DNA of 64,000 bases from an uncultured Desulfobulbus sp. (GCF_963665445.1 NZ_OY762276.1:3838601-3902600); one strand, 5' to 3'. Positions 52,605 to 61,668 are shown, numbered from the stretch's first letter. Notes: generated by a model from the letters alone, not told the origin. A program made the numbers and translations.

Positions 52605-54024
52605 GGAGAGTCCCTCCAATGGCGGCTATGGCCCCGGCAATCACCTGATACAAGACGGCTGGCATCCACAGACAGAGCACCATTGAGCTGAGGAGCAGGG
52701 CAAACGGTGGCACAATCCGCCAAAAAGATTCGCCAATCTTGACCTCTTCCTTGAAGGGGGCAAAGGAAAGCGCAACGACGATGCGCGAAAAACCGGCCAC
52801 CACCAACACCAGGGCGGCAATAAACAGGGCACCGGCCAGAGAATGGCCGCTACGAAAGGCTCCCAAGATAATCAGCAGTTCACTGAGAAAGAGGCCAAAG
52901 GGCGGCAGGCCGGAGATACCGACGAATCCCGCGAAAAAAGCGACAAAGGTTTTGGGCAAGATCTGCACCATGCGGCCACAGCGGGCGACCAGCTTGGTGC
53001 CGAAGCCGAGCACCAGATTACCGGCCGAGAGAAAAAGCGAGGACTTGAGCAGGGAATGGTGGATGAGGTGGAGCATGGCCCCATAGACGCCGATACCGCC
53101 GACCCCGACGCCGAAGGCGATGATACCCATGTTCTCGATGCTCGAATAGGCCAGCATCCGTTTGTAGTCGGATTGATTGAGAATGAAGATACCGGCCACC
53201 ACGATGGAGAACAGGCCAAAGCCCATCAGCAGCTGTCCGGAAAAGTCGCCCAGACCGGCCAGCACCATCACCGTATGCACCTTGTAGATGCCGAGAAAGG
53301 CACAGTTCAACAGGGCGCCGGAGAGCAGCGCCGAGGCAGGGCTGGGAGCCTCGCTGTGGGCATCCGGCAGCCAGGTGTGCATCGGCGCCAGCCCCATCTT
53401 GGTGCCGAACCCAATCAACACAAAGGCAAAACCGGTCTTCAGCCAGAGAGGGTCGAGGCTGGCCGCAACCCGGTTGAGCGAGGTAAAACTCAGCGGCAGG
53501 TCCAGGCCCGCCTGCTCCAGGGCCAGGGTAATGAAGAAGAAGCCCAGCAGGGCCAGGGCAATGCCCACGGAACAGATAAGGACATACTTCCAGGTGGCCT
53601 CCAGGGCCTTTTTCGAGCGATGGACGAAAATCAGGGGTGCGCTGACCAGGGTGGTGGTCTCCACCGCGATCCAGAAGACGATCGGGTGCTCGGCCACCGC
53701 GGCCATGCTCATCGCCCCGACAAAGAGGAGCATCGAACCGATAAAGACCGGCTCGCTCGCCGTTTCCTGCGCCCGCATGTAGAATACGGCATAGGGGGCG
53801 ATGAAGACAAAGATAAAGGCGGTGACCACCAGCACCAGCATGCCCTCGGGGGCGGTGCCGAAGTAGGCCGGCAACAGGGGCTTCAGGGGTGAAAGCCAGG
53901 CGAACAACGCCAGCTGCAGCTGCAGCAGCGCGCCGATGACCAGGATCACCCGGCCCAGTTTCACCGGAAGGCGCAGGGCGATCAGGCCGAGGACCAACGG
54001 CAGGCAAAAAACAGATTCCAACAT
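52597..54024 (-). CDS. Ehr-like antiporter subunit (HyfF/NuoN-like)
   Basis: A 475-residue, about 13-14-segment membrane protein of the Mrp/NuoL-M-N family. The central proton-channel residues are suggested by GFGTKMGLAPMHTWLPDAHSE (split motif GTKMGLAP and HTWLPDAHS), with EAPSPASALLSG following, and by KRMLAYSSIENMGII. It should move protons or sodium ions as part of the complex. AAGGA lies 9 nt before ATG 54024; a TTG at 54033 overlapping the previous stop is the alternative. It corresponds to EhrD or HyfF, the second antiporter-like subunit after the large one at 55709. Confidence 0.88.
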   Translation of the reverse strand: MLESVFCLPLVLGLIALRLPVKLGRVILVIGALLQLQLALFAWLSPLKPLLPAYFGTAPEGMLVLVVTAFIFVFIAPYAVFYMRAQETASEPVFIGSMLLFVGAMSMAAVAEHPIVFWIAVETTTLVSAPLIFVHRSKKALEATWKYVLICSVGIALALLGFFFITLALEQAGLDLPLSFTSLNRVAASLDPLWLKTGFAFVLIGFGTKMGLAPMHTWLPDAHSEAPSPASALLSGALLNCAFLGIYKVHTVMVLAGLGDFSGQLLMGFGLFSIVVAGIFILNQSDYKRMLAYSSIENMGIIAFGVGVGGIGVYGAMLHLIHHSLLKSSLFLSAGNLVLGFGTKLVARCGRMVQILPKTFVAFFAGFVGISGLPPFGLFLSELLIILGAFRSGHSLAGALFIAALVLVVAGFSRIVVALSFAPFKEEVKIGESFWRIVPPFALLLSSMVLCLWMPAVLYQVIAGAIAAIGGTLHG

Positions 54025-54029
54025 AACAT

Positions 54030-54683
54030 TCAATCCTTGAGCTGTTCCAGGTAGGTGGTGTCGACGTCGTCAAAGGCGCGGTTGATGTTGTGGAGAATGA
54101 TCCCCATGATCATCACCCCGACGAGCAGGTCCAGGAGCACCCCGAATTCGACCAGATAGATGGAGCGCGAGTGTTTGGTCAGGGCCGTGCCCACCAGGTA
54201 GATGCCGTTTTCAAGCATCAGGTAGCCGATGACCTGGGTCAGGGCCTTGGTTCGACTCATCATCAGAAACAGACCGCCCCCCAGGGTGGTGATGGCGGTG
54301 ATCAGCAGCAGGGTGTACTCGCCATGGAGGGTGACGGCAAGTCCGCGACTGATAAACACCGCTGCCAGGACCAGGACAATCCCGGCAAGCAGGGAGGCGT
54401 GGTAGCCGATCAGGGGTTCGACCTCGCGCTTGATCGAAATCCGGGTCAGGGCAAGGTAGAGCAGCCCCGGGATCAGTGCCGCCTTGATCAGAAGCATCAG
54501 CTGAAAAAAAAGGATACCGCCGTTGCTGAGGCGAAGGTTCGGTTCAAGGAAAATAGGGGCCAGGGAGACCAGCGCGCCCTGCAGGGCCATGAGCTTGATC
54601 AGGGCCATCATCCGGCTCGACCCGAGCGACAGCAGCACGGTGAGGAGAAGCGTGACCAGAATCAGATCCAGGGTATGGTTCAT
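54030..54683 (-). CDS. Ehr-like NuoK/HyfE subunit
   Basis: A 217-residue membrane protein with about seven membrane segments, like HyfE/HycD-type subunits with a NuoK-like C-terminal half (MLENGIYLVGTALTKHSRSI, then VEFGVLLDLLVGVMIMGIIL). Its ATG overlaps the preceding stop by 1 nt (TGATG). Within the complex it probably forms part of the lateral proton path between the NuoH-like and antiporter-like subunits. No odd features. It corresponds to EhrC. Confidence 0.85.
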   Translation of the reverse strand: MNHTLDLILVTLLLTVLLSLGSSRMMALIKLMALQGALVSLAPIFLEPNLRLSNGGILFFQLMLLIKAALIPGLLYLALTRISIKREVEPLIGYHASLLAGIVLVLAAVFISRGLAVTLHGEYTLLLITAITTLGGGLFLMMSRTKALTQVIGYLMLENGIYLVGTALTKHSRSIYLVEFGVLLDLLVGVMIMGIILHNINRAFDDVDTTYLEQLKD

Positions 54684-55597
54684 CAGGCAAACTCCATGGT
54701 GAGAATGATGGCAAGAAAGGCCAAGGCAAAGGCACTGAGAAGATACTTGGGAACAAGCGGCATCTTCAGGCGGGCCGTCACCGATTCGGTGATGCCGATG
54801 GCGATAGAGACCAGGGTCAGTCCGCCGAAGAACCAGAGAAAGTTGGCCAGCACACCCATCTCTGGAACAGGCTTGAGCAGACAGGTGATCCAGGCCGCAT
54901 AAAACAAGAGTTTATAAAAAGCGCCCAGTTCGATCAGGGCCAGATCAGGACCACTGTGGTCGAGAATCATGGCCTCGTGAATCATGGTCAACTCCAGATG
55001 GGTGGCGGGATCATCCACCGGCACCCGCGAATTCTCGGCCAAGAGGATCATGAACAGGGCCACCACGATCAAGAGCAACAGCGCCCCCTGATCACCGAAA
55101 ATGGAGATGGCCTCGGTTCCGCCAAAGTAGCGTCCCAGGCTGAAGGCGCCGTTCATACGGAAAAAAACCACAAGAATGACGAAGGTGCCCAGTTCCGCCA
55201 GGGTTGCGAAAAAGGCCTCACGGGCCGCGCCCATCCCCTCAAAGGGCGAGGCCGTATCCAGGGCGGCGAGTATGGTGAAAAACCGGCCGAGTCCCATCAG
55301 GTACAACACGAAAAGCACATCGCCACGAAAGGAGAACAGGGGCGGGCAGCCGGCCAGGGGAAAAAAGAGCAGGACCAATGTGGCGGTAGCGCAGGAAACC
55401 ACCGGCCCCAGACAAAAGACCAGACTGGTGCTGCGGCTATAGACCGATCCCTTGCGGAACAGCTTGGCCAGGGTGAAGTACTTGATCAACAGGGGAGGCC
55501 CTTTTTTGCCGGCGAACAGGGCCTTGGTTTTCAGGATGATTCCGGGAAAAAGCGGGGCCAGAAGAAGAGACAAGAGAAATGCACCAAGAGATTCCAT
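54683..55597 (-). CDS. Ehr-like NuoH/HyfC subunit
   Basis: A 304-residue, eight-segment NuoH/HyfC/HycD-like subunit. In complex I and group 4 hydrogenases this subunit links the soluble redox arm to the ion-pumping membrane arm. Conserved features are SRVPVDDPATHLELTMIHEA, AMILDHSGPDLALIELG and the acidic residues in the third loop, and GAFFATLAELGTF-like spacing. It starts at ATG 55597, about 110 nt after the antiporter subunit, and overlaps the next gene. It corresponds to EhrB. Confidence 0.9.
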   Translation of the reverse strand: MESLGAFLLSLLLAPLFPGIILKTKALFAGKKGPPLLIKYFTLAKLFRKGSVYSRSTSLVFCLGPVVSCATATLVLLFFPLAGCPPLFSFRGDVLFVLYLMGLGRFFTILAALDTASPFEGMGAAREAFFATLAELGTFVILVVFFRMNGAFSLGRYFGGTEAISIFGDQGALLLLIVVALFMILLAENSRVPVDDPATHLELTMIHEAMILDHSGPDLALIELGAFYKLLFYAAWITCLLKPVPEMGVLANFLWFFGGLTLVSIAIGITESVTARLKMPLVPKYLLSAFALAFLAIILTMEFA

Positions 55598-55708
55598 CGT
55601 CTACCTCACCTCCTCAAGTCGACGCGCTGTCGGCGCCTGCCCTTGTTCTCCAATCGGCCTCTTGACCGCTTGGCCCGAGTCTATCGTACTGTGCATTTTG
55701 CCTCCTCC

Positions 55709-57667
55709 TCAATAGGCGATCATCACCAGCAGCACTGCAATGGTGAAGACGATATACGCGATATACAACTGGATATGCCCATGCTGAATCCAGCGCATCC
55801 GTTCGACCATGCCCAACAGGGGATTGAGCACCAGACGCTGCAGCCCCTGTTCGGCAAGGTCTGTGACCTTTGCGCTGTAACGGGCCGATGCCGGGAAGAT
55901 CTTTGCAATCGGGGTTGCCCGGTCGCTGATCCCCACCAGGGGATGATTGAAATCAACCATGCTGCGGGCATAGGAGGTTCCCGTATACTGAATGCGAGCC
56001 GTGCCTTGGCTAAACCCGCATCCCCAGGTCGAATTTTCCTCGATGGGTTTGCCCCGGTAGAGCAGACGGCGCAGCAGGGCCACGGCAATCAACCCGAGCA
56101 GCGCGGTCCGTGCCGCCGTGGCCAGGGCCTGGCCCATGTTGGCCAAGGTCTCGTGGGCAGCGCCGTCCGCAACAAGGCCGCTGATGCCCTGGGCGACGAA
56201 ACCGATCAGGGGTTCGGGCCAGAGCCCCACTAAGAGACAGCCGACGCTTAACAGGGTCATGGCCAGACGCATGCTCGCCCCCGCCTCATGGGGGGCTTTG
56301 GCCAGTGGATGACGCGGCTCGCCGAGGAAGGTGGCGCCCACCATCTTGGTAAAACAGGCAGCAGCCAACCCACCGATCAGCGCCATCGCCAGCAGGGCCG
56401 CCACCGTGATCAGCAGTGTTTTGCCGTGGTGGGACAGTCCCTGAAAGGCTGCACAGTAGATGAGAAATTCACCGACAAAACCATTGAGCGGCGGCAATCC
56501 GGCAATGGCGGCCGATCCGAGAAGGACATTCTTGCCGGTCACCGGCATCTGCCGCATCAGCCCTCCGAGCCTGTCCATATTGCGAATTCCACAGGCATGG
56601 AGCACGGCCCCGGCCCCGAGAAAGAGCAGGGATTTGAACAGGGCATGATTCAGCAGATGCACCAGCGCGCCGGTAAAGCCGAACAGGGCCATGGTCGGGT
56701 TGCCGATACTTACGCCCAGCATCCCTAGCCCGCAGCCGATAAGAATGATACCGATATTTTCAATACTTGAATACGCAAGCAACCGTTTGATATCTTTCTC
56801 CGCCAGGGCGTAGGCCACCCCGAGCACACCGGAGACGATCCCCACCAGAAGGACCGCCCAGGCAAAGACCGGGGTCTTGTCGGCCAGGAGGAGATAGAAA
56901 CGGAGGATTCCGTAGATCCCCATCTTGATCATCACCCCGGACATCAGGGCAGAGACATGGCTGGGTGCGGCAGGATGGGCATGGGGAAGCCAGATATGGA
57001 GCGGGACGATGCCGGCTTTGGAGCCGAATCCCACCAGGGCGAGAAAAAAGGCCAGCAGTCTGACCCCGTGGGAGAGCGTCTCCCAGGAGGTGAAGGTCAG
57101 GGAACCGGTGGCGGTGAACACCACGCCAAAGGCGGCAAAAACGCAGAGTGCGCCGGCCTGGGTAAAGAGCAGGTAGCGGACTGCCGCCTCCTGCACCTCC
57201 TGTTTTTCCCAGTCGACCAGCACCAGAAAGAAGGAAGAGAGCGACATCAACTCCCAGGCAAGGGCAAAGGTGAGCATGTTCGCGGCCAGCGTCACGAGGA
57301 CCATGGCAATCAGCAGCAGGCTGAAAAAGAACTGGCTGACCAACGACCGAAGGCAATGCGCGGGCGTATCGAGATAATCATACCCGTACAAACCGAGGAT
57401 CGGGGCCACAAGGAAAATCGGGAGGAGAAATACCCGACTCAAACCATCGACCCTGACGGAAAAGGTAAACACCCGCAGCCAGTTCCAGTCGCCCCCGGCA
57501 GGACCAACCGTTAGCGGGGAGGCAAACAGGGCAAAGAGACCGCAGGCCGCTCCCAGACTCAGCAGGGCAATATGGCTGGCCTTGGCAACGGCAAACCATC
57601 GTCTGAGTGCAAACGGGGCTATTCCGCCGGCAAGGAAACAGCAAAGAGCGAGCAAGAGCGTATCCAT
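55709..57667 (-). CDS. Ehr-like antiporter subunit (HyfB/NuoL-like)
   Basis: A 652-residue NuoL/HyfB-type membrane protein, the first gene of the six-gene operon. Family motifs are AWELMSLSSFFLV (with the conserved glutamate), GSKAGIVPLHIWLPHAHPAA (split: GSKAGIVPLHIW and LPHAHPAAPSHVSALMSG), and KRLLAYSSIENIGII. The C-terminal 100 residues form an extra helical region. It should carry proton or sodium translocation. ATG 57667 with GAGG upstream was preferred to one at 57715. A 650-base leader lies upstream with several hairpins. It corresponds to EhrA. Confidence 0.9.
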   Translation of the reverse strand: MDTLLLALCCFLAGGIAPFALRRWFAVAKASHIALLSLGAACGLFALFASPLTVGPAGGDWNWLRVFTFSVRVDGLSRVFLLPIFLVAPILGLYGYDYLDTPAHCLRSLVSQFFFSLLLIAMVLVTLAANMLTFALAWELMSLSSFFLVLVDWEKQEVQEAAVRYLLFTQAGALCVFAAFGVVFTATGSLTFTSWETLSHGVRLLAFFLALVGFGSKAGIVPLHIWLPHAHPAAPSHVSALMSGVMIKMGIYGILRFYLLLADKTPVFAWAVLLVGIVSGVLGVAYALAEKDIKRLLAYSSIENIGIILIGCGLGMLGVSIGNPTMALFGFTGALVHLLNHALFKSLLFLGAGAVLHACGIRNMDRLGGLMRQMPVTGKNVLLGSAAIAGLPPLNGFVGEFLIYCAAFQGLSHHGKTLLITVAALLAMALIGGLAAACFTKMVGATFLGEPRHPLAKAPHEAGASMRLAMTLLSVGCLLVGLWPEPLIGFVAQGISGLVADGAAHETLANMGQALATAARTALLGLIAVALLRRLLYRGKPIEENSTWGCGFSQGTARIQYTGTSYARSMVDFNHPLVGISDRATPIAKIFPASARYSAKVTDLAEQGLQRLVLNPLLGMVERMRWIQHGHIQLYIAYIVFTIAVLLVMIAY

Positions 57668-58363
57668 ACGAGGGAGCCTCTCAACAGAGCGAAGAAAGAA
57701 GGGGGAGACGAGCAAGGTGAGCCCTCCCCCCGGATGATCGAGAAAGGAAAAAACAGCGGCAAAGCCTGTTCAAAAAAGGACAACAGGCAAAAGACGGACT
57801 ACAGACGCACAGGGGCCGCCCCATAACAAACCTCCGCTAAACGCTTACACCGAAAAGTCGGTGCGGAGGCTCAGGGCAAGCGGTTCGGGCGGCGAGAATG
57901 TCTCAGCAGGGCGAACAGGGAGCGAAGAGAAAGAGGGTAAAAAGAGGGGAAGCAACAGGGCGCGGAGGAATTGCGCACGCACAGCACGGGGGGCCGTGCT
58001 GTTCACAGCCGGACTCCTGCAGAGAAAAAGGCGGGAACCCGCCCCGAAAAGACAGCACGATAGACCACAAACACAAGTAAGCGCGTTGTCCCCGTACTGC
58101 CGGGCAGAAGGCCTCGGAAAGCCGATGACAACGCGGTTGGGGGCACACTTCCCCCCAGGGTCAAGGACACGAGCGTGTGCATGGTCTGCTGGTACCACCA
58201 CCGATTGAAAGGATCGCGGCAACTCGCGCCAGCTGAGGCACGGGTCAATTCGGGGGAGCACCTTACCGCGCTGCAGGCAAACAGACCAATAAATAAAATT
58301 GATAGGTGCAAAGAAAGCCGGTCAGGCTTCCTTCGCACCGGGCATGAGAACGCTCCGGAAAAC
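57668..58363 (-). other. Long non-coding leader upstream of the Ehr-like operon
   Basis: About 650-700 bases with no supportable gene. GC-rich open frames occur on both strands but encode low-complexity residues. Hairpins include CCTCCG (57831-57836) with CGGAGG (57864-57869), enclosing CACCGA/TCGGTG, also GCCTGTT/AACAGGC (57764-57788), and the palindrome GGCGGGAACCCGCC (58030-58043). I could not match them to a known riboswitch. Confidence 0.5.
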
Positions 58364-60019
58364 TCAGGAGCGCTGCATATTCACCGAACGGCGGCCGATG
58401 CGGTAGGCGCCGTTTTTCGACAACAGCTGGCCGACCAGGGCTTCCGGCACATCCACGGTGGTCGAGTTCGATTCTAAGCGAATCTTGCCCAGCTGACTGG
58501 CATCGATGCCGGAGTAATGGGCGATGGAAGCCACCACGTGATTGACGCCGATACCGTCGGCGCGGCCGATGTCAAGCTTGAGCGCCACCATGTCTTTGTC
58601 CCGCACCGGACCGCGCTTGCCGCCGGGACCGGCAGCGGCGTGTCCCCGCCGGCCAAATCGATCGTTTTTCCGGTCGCGCTGGCGAAACAGTTCCTCCTTG
58701 ATCGGGGTCACCGGGTCGATTGGCCGTTTTCTCTCATCGTTGCGGGCAAGCTTCATGGCTGCAGCAGCGATATCCAGGGGATCGTTGCCGGTCTGAACCA
58801 GCAGGTCGACCATCTCGCGCTCGCGGCGGCAGCGGCCACGGCGAATCCACACCTCTAGCTGTTCCATCAACAGGGCTTGACGGTGGTTTTCAATCTGCTG
58901 GATGGAGGGCAGTTCGGCACGCTCCAACTTGAAACGTGTGTAGTCCTCGATACGACGCAGCTGCCAACGATCCTTGGGGGTCAACAGGGAGATGGCGGTG
59001 CCCTCACGTCCGGCGCGGCCGGTCCGCCCCACCCGGTGCACATACACCTCGGGATCGTCGGGAAGGTCGAAGTTGAACACATGGGAGATATCATCGATAT
59101 CAAGCCCGCGCGCCGCCACATCGGTGGCCACCAGCACCCGCACCTGGCCGTTACGGTAACGGTTGAGCACCTGAATACGGGCATCCTGGCTGAGATCGCC
59201 GTTCAAGGCCTCGGCGGCAAAGCCGCGCGAAGTCAGCTGGTTGGCCAGCTCACCGGTGCCGATACGGGTGCGGACAAAAATAATGGCGCTGTCAATGGTC
59301 TCCATCTCAAACAGCCGGGTCAGGGCGGCGATCTTGTCCTGTTGGTTGACCAGGTAATAACGCTGCTTGATGGTGTTGCCGGTCAGCTGTTTGGGGGTGA
59401 TGGTGACCATCTCCGGATCGCGCAGATAGCGCTCGGACAGGGCGAGCACCCGCTTGGAGATGGTGGCGGAAAAGAGCATGGTCTGCCGATCGGCGGGGAT
59501 CTGCTCGAAGATCTGCTCAATATCTTCGACAAAGCCCATGCTGAGCATCTCGTCGGCCTCGTCCAGGACCACGCTGCCCACCGAATCCAGGGCAAGCGAG
59601 CCCTGGCGGATCAGGTCCAGCAGACGTCCCGGCGTGGCCACGAGCACATCCACCCCCTGCCGCAGACTGCGCAGCTGCTGCTGGTAGGACTGGCCCCCAT
59701 AGACGGCGAGCACGGAAAAGCCCTGCAACCGGCCGTAGCTGGCGATGGCATCGGCCACCTGGATGGCCAGTTCCCTGGTAGGCGCAAGCACGAGCGCCTG
59801 TACCCCTTTTTTGCGGCTGGTAATCCGCTGCAACAGCGGCAGGCCAAAGGCGGCGGTTTTGCCGGTACCGGTCTGGGCCTGGCCGATCAGGTCGCGGCCT
59901 CCGAGAAGCAGGGGAATGGTGGCCAGCTGAATCGGCGTGGGTTGGGCATAACCGAGTTCGGTTATGGCCTCGATGAGTTTAGGGTGAAGGTCGAATTCGG
60001 CAAAGGTCTCTGTGGTCAT
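58364..60019 (-). CDS. DEAD-box RNA helicase with DbpA-type C-terminal domain
   Basis: A 551-residue ATP-dependent RNA helicase. Motif Q (FAEFDLHPKLIEAI), Walker A AQTGTGKT (48-55), PTRELA, DEAD in VLDEADEML, SAT in LFSATIS and HRVGRTGRAGREG are present, followed by a linker and a C-terminal DbpA/CsdA-like RNA-binding domain (about 470-548; LKLDIGRADGIGVNHVVASI). Such proteins unwind RNA in ribosome assembly, RNA decay or the cold response. ATG 60019 has GAGGAG upstream. The long leader holds a perfect hairpin followed by T's. It is distinct from the Ehr operon downstream, separated by a 650-nt leader. Confidence 0.94.
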   Translation of the reverse strand: MTTETFAEFDLHPKLIEAITELGYAQPTPIQLATIPLLLGGRDLIGQAQTGTGKTAAFGLPLLQRITSRKKGVQALVLAPTRELAIQVADAIASYGRLQGFSVLAVYGGQSYQQQLRSLRQGVDVLVATPGRLLDLIRQGSLALDSVGSVVLDEADEMLSMGFVEDIEQIFEQIPADRQTMLFSATISKRVLALSERYLRDPEMVTITPKQLTGNTIKQRYYLVNQQDKIAALTRLFEMETIDSAIIFVRTRIGTGELANQLTSRGFAAEALNGDLSQDARIQVLNRYRNGQVRVLVATDVAARGLDIDDISHVFNFDLPDDPEVYVHRVGRTGRAGREGTAISLLTPKDRWQLRRIEDYTRFKLERAELPSIQQIENHRQALLMEQLEVWIRRGRCRREREMVDLLVQTGNDPLDIAAAAMKLARNDERKRPIDPVTPIKEELFRQRDRKNDRFGRRGHAAAGPGGKRGPVRDKDMVALKLDIGRADGIGVNHVVASIAHYSGIDASQLGKIRLESNSTTVDVPEALVGQLLSKNGAYRIGRRSVNMQRS

Positions 60020-60138
60020 CAGGCGACTCCTCATGAGCGGCAATGTCTTGATAATCCTGGGGCTGGGGCGGCCTTGCGGCATATACCCTGTTGTCCGTTA
60101 ACAGATGCCCGCATACTAACGACATGGACGAGCCTGAC

Positions 60139-60170
60139 TGTCAAACTGAACCGAGCCTGTTTCAATACTG
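60139..60170 (-). promoter_or_regulatory. Possible second promoter of the helicase
   Basis: On the minus strand a perfect TTGACA lies at 60139-60144, but the -10 candidate (TTAGTA-like) has spacing of 19 nt or more. Weak. Confidence 0.25.
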
Positions 60171-60203
60171 CTGGAAGCGTGGGGAAAAGGCGGGTCAACT
60201 ACA

Positions 60204-60232
60204 ACAAAAAAGCCTGGCCGGGACTGGCCAGG
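60204..60232 (-). terminator. Hairpin-plus-T terminator/attenuator in the helicase leader
   Basis: CCTGGCC (60213-60219) pairs with GGCCAGG (60226-60232) around a 6-nt loop; on the minus strand the stem is followed by TTTTTT. It lies downstream of the Sir2 gene and downstream of the likely helicase promoter at 60295-60323, so it may both end the sir2 transcript and attenuate the helicase transcript. Confidence 0.75.
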
Positions 60233-60294
60233 TAACCGTCATGGAATGTTCAAAACGTGGATGGAAAGAAACAACGCATTTTTAAGATTTTTAA

Positions 60295-60323
60295 AATATA
60301 CTGCACATCCAAGGCAAAGGCAA
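60295..60323 (-). promoter_or_regulatory. Sigma-70-like promoter of the DEAD-box helicase
   Basis: On the minus strand TTGCCT (60318-60323), 17-nt spacer and TATATT (60295-60300). Transcription would start near 60288, giving a leader of about 270 nt that contains the hairpin at 60204-60232. An A/T-rich stretch surrounds it. Confidence 0.6.
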
Positions 60324-60400
60324 GGCCTCAACCATGAGGCAAGTCAAGCAAAATCGCCTCACACACACCATATTTTTTCGAAAAACATGGTCATTTGAGC

Positions 60401-61183
60401 TCAACCGCCGTCACAGGCCTTGACCAGTCGGGGCAAGGTCTTGCCCACGTCACCGGGGAAAAACCAGATCTGCTGATCCAAACCGCGCCCGGAACCGTAT
60501 TCCGGCAGGGCGGATTCGCGGTTAAATTCAAACAGTCCCCCACCCTGTTCACCTACCAGTTCGGGCAGGGCCGCCGCCGGGAAGACCTGGGCCGAAGTGC
60601 CGATCACCAACAGCAGGTCACAATCGGCGACAAACTCGTGGATTGCCTCCAGTTCCCGTACCGATTCACCGAACAGGACAACATTGGGTTTCAGCGGTCG
60701 GCTGCAATGGCTGCAGAGGGGAACCTCTTTGGCCTGATACTGCGCCTCATCAACCGGAAAAAGGGTGTCGCAGTGGACACACTGCAGATGCTGATGATCG
60801 CCGTGAATTTCGAAAACCAGGCCGCTGCCGGCCTGTTGGTGCAAATTATCGATATTTTGGGTGATGATACCTGCCAAAAGCCCCATGGATTCGAGGTGTG
60901 CCAAAGCAATGTGGGCCGGGTTGGGTTTCTTGCCGATGAGGGTCTTGCCCAGGGCGCGATAGAGCTGCCAGGCCTTGGCAGGATTGCGATGAAACACCTC
61001 GATGGTGGCATACTCTTCCGGAGAAAATACCGTCCACAGACCGCCTGGGCTGCGAAAATCGGGAATTCCGCTGCCCACCGAGATGCCGGCACCGGTCAGG
61101 GCGACCACCTTGCGCGCTTTCCGCAGACGCGTAGCGGCAGTACCCCAGGCTTCCTGGTCGTGGTAAGCGATGCAGTGTTTCAT
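60401..61183 (-). CDS. Sir2-family NAD-dependent protein deacylase (CobB-like)
   Basis: A 260-residue sirtuin. GAGISVGSGIPDFR at residues 31-44 is the NAD-binding signature, TQNIDNLH at 108-115 the ribose-binding motif, and H127 in FEIHGDH the catalytic base. The zinc ribbon is C135, C138, C157 and C160. Such enzymes remove acetyl, succinyl or other acyl groups from lysine, often on acetyl-CoA synthetase and metabolic enzymes. The ATG overlaps the stop of the preceding zinc-ribbon PilZ gene by 1 nt, so both are translated together, a pairing that links deacylation with c-di-GMP. Confidence 0.94.
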   Translation of the reverse strand: MKHCIAYHDQEAWGTAATRLRKARKVVALTGAGISVGSGIPDFRSPGGLWTVFSPEEYATIEVFHRNPAKAWQLYRALGKTLIGKKPNPAHIALAHLESMGLLAGIITQNIDNLHQQAGSGLVFEIHGDHQHLQCVHCDTLFPVDEAQYQAKEVPLCSHCSRPLKPNVVLFGESVRELEAIHEFVADCDLLLVIGTSAQVFPAAALPELVGEQGGGLFEFNRESALPEYGSGRGLDQQIWFFPGDVGKTLPRLVKACDGG

Positions 61184-61668
61184 CAGTGTGGCTGGATGTC
61201 CGGTCCTCTCGAGGACTGCGACGGGGACAGGTCGTCAAAGGAACCGCCGATTCTGCGGCCGTGCTCGAAGTGACGAACGGTAATCGCCCGCTCGATCTCC
61301 TGGCCACCTCCCTCGTGCGGCCGAAAGCAAACAATCAGCCGGTCGTTGGTCTGCACCGGAACATCATCGTCGAGATGGAGCAACAGCCCCCCGCTGGACC
61401 TGTTGACCACGACACAACTGCAGGCCCTGTCCTTGGGGGTCGCAAAGGCCCTGAAGGTCGCCGGGATGTGGGTCGGTACGCGAAAGTCTTGGCGAAATTC
61501 AAGATCAACGACAAAGGTCTCGGAACAGGGACAACTCATCTCAAGCAAGTGTCTGCCCCCTCGCCCCCCGGCGACGGAAAAGCGACTCACTTTGCCACAG
61601 GCCATGCAGCGAATGGCCACCGTATCCTGGTGATTGACAAAATATTTCTGCCGTCTTGCCGAGTCCAT
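61183..61668 (-). CDS. PilZ-domain protein with N-terminal zinc-ribbon-like cysteines
   Basis: A 161-residue protein. The first 50 residues have C21, C24 and C46, C48 arranged as two close pairs (CMACGK and CPC), probably binding zinc. The PilZ domain begins RQDFR (R59-R63) and continues to NRSSGG (N89, S91, G94), so c-di-GMP binding is plausible. C83 and C85 in the domain are additional. GGAG-like sequence is weak at ATG 61668. It is the first gene of the Sir2 operon, and a repeat copy lies about 80 nt upstream. Zinc binding is inferred. Confidence 0.85.
   Translation of the reverse strand: MDSARRQKYFVNHQDTVAIRCMACGKVSRFSVAGGRGGRHLLEMSCPCSETFVVDLEFRQDFRVPTHIPATFRAFATPKDRACSCVVVNRSSGGLLLHLDDDVPVQTNDRLIVCFRPHEGGGQEIERAITVRHFEHGRRIGGSFDDLSPSQSSRGPDIQPH

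Noticed and set aside
50284-57667. Calling the operon a hydrogen-evolving NiFe hydrogenase
   Set aside because: The large subunit lacks all four NiFe-ligand cysteine positions, so Ehr-like is the better name.
57845-58261. Arginine/proline-rich open frames in the Ehr leader
   Set aside because: Both strands are open because of GC-rich composition; no recognisable protein is encoded.
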